From NCBI GenBank assembly GCA_023386495.1, contig JAEWJS010000156.1, positions 1 to 28,157 on the forward strand: a DNA stretch of 28,157 nucleotides. The letters are read 5' to 3'. A program made the translations under genes and the position numbers. The notes below the pieces were generated by a model, which worked only from the letters and a program-made list of their open reading frames with translations, was not told where the DNA came from and did no database searches. Shown one piece after another: positions 22,137 through 28,157 of the stretch. Source of the stretch: Bacillota bacterium. Lineage in GTDB: Bacteria > Bacillota > Bacilli > Paenibacillales > Paenibacillaceae. Every line of letters starts with the position of its first letter. Positions within the stretch are counted from its first letter, which is position 1.

Positions 22137-24443
22137 TTATAAATATTCGTTCTCGTGCTTCGCCTTCAGCCGCTGCCAGCGCCGTTCGACCTCTTCCTCG
22201 AACGACTTCAGCGCTTCGGCGTATTCCGGACGCGTCAGATGCTTCGTCTTGCCCATGTTCTTCAGCCAATCCGAAAGCGGAATCCGCTTGCCCTTGTCCT
22301 CGGGATTGAACGTGATGTTCGTGATCCCCTTCTCGACCTCATAGAGCGGGAAGAAGCAGGAATTGACGGCTTCGTCGATCAGCTCCTGGCCGATCTTCTC
22401 CTCGGAGAGCCAGTTCAGCGGGCAAGTGATGAGGATCTTGCCGTAGACCAAGCCTTCGTTCTGCGCGTAGTACTGCGCCTTGGCAGCCTTGCGCAGCAGA
22501 TCCTGCGGCAGCGACTCGGAGCCCGTGAACACATAAGGGATGTTCGTCGCAGCCATGATCTGCGCCGTATCCTTATGGTGGAACAGCTTGCCGCCTTGAT
22601 GCTTGCCGACGTTCGACGTCGACGTGCGGTGGCCGAGCGGCGTCGAGTACGACTGCTGTGCCCCGGTGTTCATATAGCCTTCGTTATCGTATTCCACGAT
22701 GATCATCTTATGATTGCGGAGCGCGCTGCCGATTGCCGGACCCATGCCGATATCCATGCCGCCGTCGCCGGTAATCATGACGAACGTGAAATCGTCCTTC
22801 AGGCCGAGCCCGTCAAGCTCGCCGCGTCGCTTGCGCTCCCAGAACATCTCGACGACGCCGGACAGCGTGGCCGCTCCGTTCTGGAACAGGTTGTGAATGT
22901 ACGTCGCCTTGTGCGAGGAGTACGGGAAGCCGGTCGTGACGACCATTGCGCAGCCTGTCTGGTACAAGGCCACGATATCCCCCTCGATGCCCTTGAAGAA
23001 CAGCTCCAAGCCGGAGAAGATCCCGCAGCCCGGACATGCGCCGTGGCCCGGTGCCAGCCGCTTCGGCTTCTTCGTGAGCTGGCGCACCGGCGGCACCTTC
23101 ACCTTCAGCTTGCCTGTCTCCTCTTCCTTCTCGACCGTGATCAGGCCCGTCTTCAGGTCCTCATACTTGAGCGGCTCCAGCACGCGCTTCGGCGCCTTAT
23201 CCGGGTCGCCTGGCGTATGGCCGTAATAATCGAACGGCACGTCGACCTTGCCCTTCTCGGCTGCTGCGATCGCAAGCTCGAAGAAGTGATGGCCGTCCTC
23301 GGCGTAGAAGTCTTTGCCGCCGAGGCCGTAGATGCGGCTGACGACCAGCGTATCCCGGTTGCCGAGCGTGAACAGCGCGGCCTTGATCTCGTTCGTCATG
23401 TTGCCGCCATATGCGCCGTAGGAGTCTGCGCGGTCCCCGATCGTAACGGCCTTCACGTTCTTCAGCGCCTCGGCGATCTGCTTCTGCGGGAACGGGCGGA
23501 TCATGTTCGGCGCGATGGAGCCCGCCTTGATGCCCTTCTCGCGCAGCTGGTCGACCACGTCCTTGATAATCTCGGAGGCCGAGTTCATCAAGAACACCGC
23601 GACTTCGGCATCTTCCATCCGATACAGATCGAGGATCGGATATTCGCGGCCAGTCAGCTGCTTGTATTCCTGCTGAATGCGATCGAACACTTCGCCTGCG
23701 CGATACATCGCCTGCGACTGCTGATAGCAGTTGTTGATATAGTCGGGCTCGTTCATGTAAGGGCCGACCGTAATCGGATTGTTGCGGTCGAGGACGTGCA
23801 TGAAGCCTTCCGGCGGCAGCTCGCCTACGAATGCATGCACGTCGCTGCGATGCGCGAACGTCTGCACGCGGCGCTTCTGATGGGACGTGAAGTAGCCGTC
23901 GGAAGCGACCAGCACAGGCAGGCGCACCGAAGGGTCTTCTGCGAGCTTGATCGCCATGATGTTCATGTCGTAGACGGCCTGCGGATCGCGGCACATCAGG
24001 ATCGGCCAGCCCGTGTTGAGCGCGTAGTATAGGTCGGAATGGTCGCCGTGGATGTCGAGCGGTCCGGAGACCGAACGGCAGACCAGATTCATGACCATCG
24101 GGAAGCGCGTGCCGGATTGGACCGGCATCTGCTCGAGCATATAGAGATAGCCGTTGGAGCTCGTCGCGTTGAACACGCGGCCGCCCGCCGCCGAAGCGCC
24201 GTAGCAGATGCCTGCGGAACCGTGTTCGCCGTCGGCCGGGATCAGCTTGATATCATGCTGCCCGCTTGCCTTCATCAGGTCAAGGAATTGCGCGACCTCC
24301 GTAGACGGGGAGATCGGGAAGTAACCCATGACGTGATAGTTGATCTGATGGGCAGCGTAAGCCGCCATCTCGTTGCCGGATTCATAGACCATGCGCTGCT
24401 CGACCGTGCCGGCCAGGCCTTCTTTATTGATATCGATTGCCAT
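22137..24443 (-). CDS. 2-oxoacid:ferredoxin oxidoreductase, fused alpha-beta subunit
   Basis: A 768-residue fusion of the alpha (PorA-like) and beta (thiamine-diphosphate) subunits of a 2-oxoacid:acceptor oxidoreductase. Residues 1-410 are the alpha part (YFPISPSTEVAQFLD, PADGEHGSAGICYGAS, MIRPFPQKQ). After a charged linker (about 411-460), residues 461-768 are the beta part. That part has Cys470 and Cys473 (GACPGCGIF), Cys498 (QTGCAM) and Cys674 (LITCPLNW) as candidate ligands of one [4Fe-4S] cluster, and GDGGMDIGM (559-567) with YDNEGY (585-590) for thiamine diphosphate and Mg. The reaction is oxidative decarboxylation of a 2-oxoacid to acyl-CoA with reduction of ferredoxin; pyruvate versus branched-chain substrate is unresolved. 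GAGGTG lies 8 bases before the ATG. Confidence 0.92.
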   Translation of the reverse strand: MAIDINKEGLAGTVEQRMVYESGNEMAAYAAHQINYHVMGYFPISPSTEVAQFLDLMKASGQHDIKLIPADGEHGSAGICYGASAAGGRVFNATSSNGYLYMLEQMPVQSGTRFPMVMNLVCRSVSGPLDIHGDHSDLYYALNTGWPILMCRDPQAVYDMNIMAIKLAEDPSVRLPVLVASDGYFTSHQKRRVQTFAHRSDVHAFVGELPPEGFMHVLDRNNPITVGPYMNEPDYINNCYQQSQAMYRAGEVFDRIQQEYKQLTGREYPILDLYRMEDAEVAVFLMNSASEIIKDVVDQLREKGIKAGSIAPNMIRPFPQKQIAEALKNVKAVTIGDRADSYGAYGGNMTNEIKAALFTLGNRDTLVVSRIYGLGGKDFYAEDGHHFFELAIAAAEKGKVDVPFDYYGHTPGDPDKAPKRVLEPLKYEDLKTGLITVEKEEETGKLKVKVPPVRQLTKKPKRLAPGHGACPGCGIFSGLELFFKGIEGDIVALYQTGCAMVVTTGFPYSSHKATYIHNLFQNGAATLSGVVEMFWERKRRGELDGLGLKDDFTFVMITGDGGMDIGMGPAIGSALRNHKMIIVEYDNEGYMNTGAQQSYSTPLGHRTSTSNVGKHQGGKLFHHKDTAQIMAATNIPYVFTGSESLPQDLLRKAAKAQYYAQNEGLVYGKILITCPLNWLSEEKIGQELIDEAVNSCFFPLYEVEKGITNITFNPEDKGKRIPLSDWLKNMGKTKHLTRPEYAEALKSFEEEVERRWQRLKAKHENEYL

Positions 24444-24501
24444 GGAAGCTCACCTCGCTATTCGTGATTGCAGCTCGCGCTGCATGCCTTACCACTCAAA
24501 C

Positions 24502-25509
24502 TCAATTCGCAGCCAATTGGAATCGATGCGGCACGCGGTGCTCGTCGCCGTAGCCGTCCGTCTCGCGTTCCGACGACAGGGCCTCGGTCGGGCATGCGAC
24601 TACGCATTTCAAGCAGCCTTTGCAATATTGATAATCGATCCCCTGCAGGAACATCTGCGGACGCCCCTTCTTGTCCGGCTGCTCCTCCCATACGAAGCAG
24701 AAGTCCGGACATGCGGTATCGCATGCCGCGCAGTGAATGCAGGCTTCCTCCGCAAAATGCGGCATCATGCCTTGTCTGGATATGCTCAGATCCTTCAGAA
24801 TGCTGTTGCCCGGGTTGATGATCGTCCCGCCCATCGGCTGCGTCTCATAGCCCAGCGCGGGAATGTCCCAGCGCGTATGCTTCGGCATTGTCATGCCTTC
24901 CGGGAGCGCGAACGTCTGCGAGCGCACCTCTTGGTAGCCGCGATCGAACGTGCGAAGCGCCGGCTCGACGGCTTGCGGGTACTTCTTCTCCAGCGATTTG
25001 CGAATAATGCCCTTCATGTGCTCGGCGTCCAGAAAATCGCAGAGGCGGAACATAGCGCCCAGCATGGCCATGTTGACGCGGTTGTTCTCGTCAAGCGAGA
25101 TACCGGTCGCGTCGACGACCGCAATCGTGCCGCCGAGGAGCTTCAGCTTGTCTTTCAGATGCTCCGGCGATTTCGCCGAATTGACCAATACCATGCTGTC
25201 CTCGTAGATGCCGCTGATGACGTTGACCGTTTTGGACAGGTTTTCATGGAAGATTCCGACGATATGCGGCCGTTCGACCGGCGTCGTATCGCGGATATTG
25301 ACGTCCAGATCACAGAACCGAATATGCGCTTTAACGGGTGAGCCCTTCTTTTCCGAGCCATAGGATGAAAAGCTGACCCCATTGAATCCGCTTCCAACTA
25401 CGCCTGCCTCAGCCAGCATTTTGCCGGCCAGGTTGGCGCCCAAGCCGCCGATCGACTCTAGTCGGATCTCGAAGAAACCCAGGTCGTTCGTCTTTGGTAG
25501 AATCGCCAT
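24502..25509 (-). CDS. 2-oxoacid:ferredoxin oxidoreductase, fused gamma-delta subunit
   Basis: A 335-residue protein joining the gamma subunit (residues 1-200: IRLESIGGLGANLAGKMLAEAG, FSSYGSEKKGSPVKAHIRF, VDATGISL) to a delta-type ferredoxin domain (about 245-310). Two [4Fe-4S] motifs are complete: Cys257-x2-Cys260-x2-Cys263-x3-Cys267-Pro and Cys296-x2-Cys299-x2-Cys302-x3-Cys306-Pro. It should pass electrons from the thiamine-diphosphate subunit to ferredoxin. The start at 25509 fits the family N-terminus and has AAAGGAAG upstream; the frame continues 63 codons upstream into promoter sequence. It precedes the alpha-beta gene by 58 bases, so the two form one operon. Confidence 0.92.
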   Translation of the reverse strand: MAILPKTNDLGFFEIRLESIGGLGANLAGKMLAEAGVVGSGFNGVSFSSYGSEKKGSPVKAHIRFCDLDVNIRDTTPVERPHIVGIFHENLSKTVNVISGIYEDSMVLVNSAKSPEHLKDKLKLLGGTIAVVDATGISLDENNRVNMAMLGAMFRLCDFLDAEHMKGIIRKSLEKKYPQAVEPALRTFDRGYQEVRSQTFALPEGMTMPKHTRWDIPALGYETQPMGGTIINPGNSILKDLSISRQGMMPHFAEEACIHCAACDTACPDFCFVWEEQPDKKGRPQMFLQGIDYQYCKGCLKCVVACPTEALSSERETDGYGDEHRVPHRFQLAAN

Positions 25510-25587
25510 GTCCCCACTTCCTTTTCGATTTGTCTGAATAATGCCAAGCTTTCCTCTACTCGCAAAACTTAAAAAATTCCATTTATA

Positions 25588-25596
25588 AGTATACCA
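25588..25596 (-). promoter_or_regulatory. extended -10 promoter of the oxidoreductase operon
   Basis: On the minus strand TGGTATACT (25588-25596) is an extended -10 box. No -35 is evident. The leader to the start codon is about 70 bases and AT-rich. Confidence 0.45.
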
Positions 25597-25892
25597 GCTA
25601 TCGCCGGGAAGGCATAGAGCTTTTCCTTGAAAAGTTGCGATTCCCGCTCCAGCGATTGCCGCAACTCCCCTTATTAATCGATCCATTCGACAAGGCATGC
25701 CTTCACAGCCCCGCTATTATATTCGTAACCTGCATGCTTGATGATCAATACGCGGCCGACGTGCGGCCTTCCACCGACGGGATGCGCATTCATATCGTCC
25801 TATGATATGATATTCCACATTCTGATCCATTCGCCCTCACTAGCATAATCCCCCCGAATGCGGCGGGATTCGACACGGAAGGAGCTTCATCG
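25597..25892. other. intergenic region between oxidoreductase operon and MFS gene
   Basis: No credible gene. It holds a perfect 12-bp palindrome AAGGCATGCCTT (25692-25703), an 11-bp dyad TTGATGATCAA (25738-25748), a GTTGCG/CGCAAC pair and AT-rich TATGATATGATATT (25801-25814), a possible -10 region for the MFS gene. No complete promoter with both boxes was found on the plus strand. Confidence 0.4.
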
Positions 25893-27242
25893 ATGACAGA
25901 TTCCGCATCTACTACCCGCAATACCAAGCTTGTCATGGCCAGCGTCGTCATGGCGATGCTCATCGCTTCGATGGATTCCACCATCACCAATACCACGATG
26001 CCGGTCGTGGCGGATGAGCTCGGCGAGAACGACTCGCTCTACTCCTGGACCTTCGCGTCCTACATGATCTTCTCTACCATAATGGCACCGCTCGCCGGCC
26101 GCATATCGGACTTGTTCGGACGCAAACGGATTTTCGGCTTCGGCATCGTGCTGTTCCTATTCGGCTCGCTCCTATGCGGACTATCGGGGTCGATGCTCCA
26201 GCTCGTGCTCTACCGCGCGGTTCAAGGCATCGGCGCGGGCATCATGATGCCTTTCCCGATGATCATCGCGGGCGATATATTCTCGGTCGAGAAGCGCGGC
26301 AAAATCCAAGCGCTGTTCACCGGCATGTGGGGGTTGTCCGCACTGCTGGCGCCTCTGCTCGGCTCGTTGTTCGTGGAACAGCTGAATTGGCGTTGGATTT
26401 TCTATATCAATGTGCCGATCTGCCTGCTCTGCCTGTTCCTGCTCCGCAATTATCGCGAGGTGTATCAGCCTAAGCCGGCACAAGTCGATTATCTCGGTTC
26501 CCTGTTGTTCGCCGTCGGCATCAGCCTGCTGCTGGCCGCAACGACATCCGAGCAATATCCGCTTCTGCTCGCGGCATTCGGCGCGCTGTTCATTACGATC
26601 TTCTATGTCTATGAACGCAAGCATCCGTCGCCGATCGTGCCCCTCTCGCTGTTCGCGAACAAGCCGATCCGCTGGATGATCGTCAATTCATTCGCCGTCT
26701 GCTGCGCGCTGTTCGGCACCTCTTCTTACATTCCGCTGTTCCTGCAAGAGCAGGGCTTCAGCATCTTCACGAGCGGGCTTGCGCTGCTCGGCATGTCCGC
26801 GGGCTGGATGATTACCGCTACGCCGGCAGGCAAATGGGTGCTGCGCTACGGCTATCACCGGCTGCTCATCATCGGCAACCTGACTTGTCTGTTGTCAGCC
26901 GCCATGCTGTCGCTGCTCGGTCCGGACACCGGCTTCTGGTACGTCTTTGCCGCGCTCACCGTGCAAGGCGCGGGCTTCGGCATGATTTTCACGGTCAGCA
27001 CGATCGGCGCCCAAGAGCTAGTCGAGCCTCACCAGAAAGGCGTCTCCTCTTCCCTACAGATGTTCGCGCGCAATATCGGGACGGCAATCGGCGTCACGAT
27101 CATGGGCAGCCTGCTGCTGAAGAACCCCGACTTCATGGCAGGCGTCTCCAACGCCTTCCTCTATGGGCTAATCGCGACCGCCTTCGCGACGTTGACGGTA
27201 TGGTTGATCCGCAATCCGGCGAACAAGACAGAGCAAGCTTAA
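25893..27242 (+). CDS. MFS drug exporter (DHA2-like)
   Basis: A 449-residue major facilitator with about 13 hydrophobic segments, in the DHA2 (EmrB/QacA-like) range though slightly short. The start of helix 1, ASMDSTITNTTMPVV (25-39), is the DHA2 motif usually reading LDxTIVNVALP. Motif A is GRISDLFGRKRIF, followed by RAVQGIGAGIMMPF and, in helix 5, GLSALLAPLLGSLF, matching the antiporter motif C. It probably exports a drug or toxic metabolite by proton exchange; the substrate is unknown. GGAAGGAG lies 7 bases before the ATG. It is a single gene with a terminator downstream and no adjacent regulator. Confidence 0.92.
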   Translation: MTDSASTTRNTKLVMASVVMAMLIASMDSTITNTTMPVVADELGENDSLYSWTFASYMIFSTIMAPLAGRISDLFGRKRIFGFGIVLFLFGSLLCGLSGSMLQLVLYRAVQGIGAGIMMPFPMIIAGDIFSVEKRGKIQALFTGMWGLSALLAPLLGSLFVEQLNWRWIFYINVPICLLCLFLLRNYREVYQPKPAQVDYLGSLLFAVGISLLLAATTSEQYPLLLAAFGALFITIFYVYERKHPSPIVPLSLFANKPIRWMIVNSFAVCCALFGTSSYIPLFLQEQGFSIFTSGLALLGMSAGWMITATPAGKWVLRYGYHRLLIIGNLTCLLSAAMLSLLGPDTGFWYVFAALTVQGAGFGMIFTVSTIGAQELVEPHQKGVSSSLQMFARNIGTAIGVTIMGSLLLKNPDFMAGVSNAFLYGLIATAFATLTVWLIRNPANKTEQA

Positions 27243-27254
27243 CGAAGTGCCGTT

Positions 27255-27293
27255 ACGAACAAGGGACAGCCGCGCGGGCTGTCCCTTGTTCGT
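27255..27293. terminator. bidirectional terminator between MFS and MOSC genes
   Basis: A perfect 17-bp stem, ACGAACAAGGGACAGCC (27255-27271) and GGCTGTCCCTTGTTCGT (27277-27293), with a GCGCG loop. Its right arm touches the last base of the MOSC stop codon. Confidence 0.92.
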
Positions 27294-27964
27294 TATGCAT
27301 GCAGCTTGTCAATGCGTTCCAGCAGCGTCTCCCGCCAGCTTGCAGCGAGATCCGGGATCGCCAATAGCCGCTGGGAAGCCGCTAGATCTTGCTTGCCGAA
27401 CAGCATAATGCGCGAGGCGTCGAATACGGTCATGCGATGCGCTTCCGGATGCCTGCTCTCGAGACGGAGCAGATCGCCTGCCTGTACCTCGCCCTCATCC
27501 AGCACCCTTAGATAGAACCCCGTATAGCCGGACTGCTGCACTTGTTCCGGAAGCATGGGCAGCCCATGCTTCAGCGCCAGCTTGAAGCACGGCAGACGCG
27601 CCTGCGTCACCTGTAACCGCGCACTGCCTGCCTGGAACACATCGCCGATGCATACCTCTTGCTCCAGAAGCCCGGTGACCGAGAAGTTTTCGCCGAAGGC
27701 GGCGTAGTCCATCGGCTTGCCCCACTCCGCTTCCCAATAGGACCTGTGCGAGTACGAATAGACGCAGATCGCCTTATCCGGCCCGCCGTGATTGACCAGA
27801 TCCGCCTGGCCGTCGCCGGCCAAGCCATTCCGCGTCACGGAAGCGCTGCCCGCGATCGGCTGCTTGAATATGCCTGTCGCAACTTCCTTGCTGCCGTGGG
27901 GAACGCTCACCGGTAGACCGATATTGATGGAGAGCAGCCTGCTTGGCGTCAGCTCGTCGTTCAT
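27293..27964 (-). CDS. MOSC domain-containing protein (YiiM-like)
   Basis: A 223-residue protein of the YiiM-type MOSC family, which relates to the C-terminal domain of molybdenum-cofactor sulfurase. Markers are SINIGLPVSV, GIFKQPIAGSASV (31-43), GDGQADLVNHGGPDKAI (51-67), FGENFSVTGLLE (90-101) and RLPCFKLALKHG with conserved Cys126. Family members bind molybdenum cofactor and some act in detoxification of N-hydroxylated compounds. The start at 27964 fits the family; it has only a weak site (GGCGGTGATGG), and the open frame beyond it covers a TATAAT promoter. It is a single gene. Confidence 0.88.
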   Translation of the reverse strand: MNDELTPSRLLSINIGLPVSVPHGSKEVATGIFKQPIAGSASVTRNGLAGDGQADLVNHGGPDKAICVYSYSHRSYWEAEWGKPMDYAAFGENFSVTGLLEQEVCIGDVFQAGSARLQVTQARLPCFKLALKHGLPMLPEQVQQSGYTGFYLRVLDEGEVQAGDLLRLESRHPEAHRMTVFDASRIMLFGKQDLAASQRLLAIPDLAASWRETLLERIDKLHA

Positions 27965-27994
27965 GCCATCACCGCCGTAATGAAAGATGAAGCC

Positions 27995-28023
27995 ATTATA
28001 ATGCCAGTCCCTGCCAAGCGCAA
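27995..28023 (-). promoter_or_regulatory. promoter of the MOSC gene
   Basis: On the minus strand TTGCGC (28018-28023), a 17-base spacer and a consensus TATAAT (27995-28000), about 31 bases before the start codon. Beyond it, up to 28157, TTCGAC occurs several times on the minus strand; I see no gene there. Confidence 0.65.
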
Positions 28024-28157
28024 GACAGAAGGGCGCGATGTTACATTTCGACACGGCCGTCGAACGGTCGAGCCCAAACTGTCGAAATTGTCTGTCGAAT
28101 CCATTATTTTCTTGCAATTTCATGCGCTTCCCCGGGAAATAAATCATGGGCTATTTC

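Noticed and set aside
22155..24032. 625-residue plus-strand open frame opposite the oxidoreductase gene
   Set aside because: It is a shadow of high-GC codon use in the real gene; Arg/Leu/Asp-rich with no domain, start site or promoter.
27965..28147. 61-residue extension of the MOSC protein
   Set aside because: A TTGCGC-17-TATAAT promoter lies within it and the MOSC family starts near 27964.

Overview
The window reads as chromosomal DNA of a GC-rich, spore-forming Firmicute of the Paenibacillaceae (Paenibacillus/Cohnella-like). The evidence is Bacillus-type pre-16S leader sequence at the left edge, strong AGGAGG-type ribosome binding sites, compact T-tailed or bidirectional hairpin terminators, a Spo0E-family sporulation phosphatase, a SwrC-like RND pump and an AraC/GH88 glycan-use locus. 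This is inference; no phylogeny was run. I saw no insertion sequence, prophage, tRNA or CRISPR array.

Layout. (1) 1-340: the 5' end of a 16S rRNA gene on the minus strand, running out of the window, with its leader and two tandem promoters. (2) 351-3804: a small orphan gene, a small XRE-type regulator, and a probable glycan-degradation module. In that module an AraC regulator is translationally overlapped by a phosphodiester-glycosidase lipoprotein gene and is divergent from a GH88 unsaturated glucuronyl hydrolase. (3) 3881-5892: a sugar-phosphate isomerase/epimerase-like TIM barrel divergent from an arginine-deiminase/amidinotransferase-like enzyme with a TTG start. (4) 6100-8227: a secreted NlpC/P60 endopeptidase, a tributyrin-esterase-like hydrolase and a GNAT acetyltransferase. 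(5) 8224-12313 (minus): a tight operon of two aldo/keto reductases, an atypical SDR and glycerate kinase. (6) 12580-13892: a 54-residue Spo0E-like protein with its own -10 box and terminator, a small hypothetical gene, and a two-gene operon of a 60-residue hydrophilic protein plus a SRAP/YedK-family protein that has lost its catalytic cysteine. (7) 13981-18016 (minus): an RND exporter followed by a TetR regulator, with repeated TTGA-N8-TCAA sites around the promoter. (8) 18230-19801: a 5TM-PAS-GGDEF diguanylate cyclase. (9) 19865-22001 (minus): two unrecognised conserved-looking proteins and a CE7 acetyl esterase. (10) 22137-25509 (minus): a two-gene 2-oxoacid:ferredoxin oxidoreductase. (11) 25893-27964: a DHA2-type MFS exporter convergent with a MOSC-domain protein.

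Most of this is ordinary accessory chromosome. The items most worth a second look are the SRAP homologue without Cys2 in an operon with an orphan small protein, the three-copy candidate TetR operator array, the overlapping AraC/glycosidase genes facing GH88, the short Spo0E-like gene, and two orphan proteins with clean translation signals. Starts were moved inward from the longest open frame wherever the Shine-Dalgarno sequence and family length supported it; each such choice is explained in its entry.
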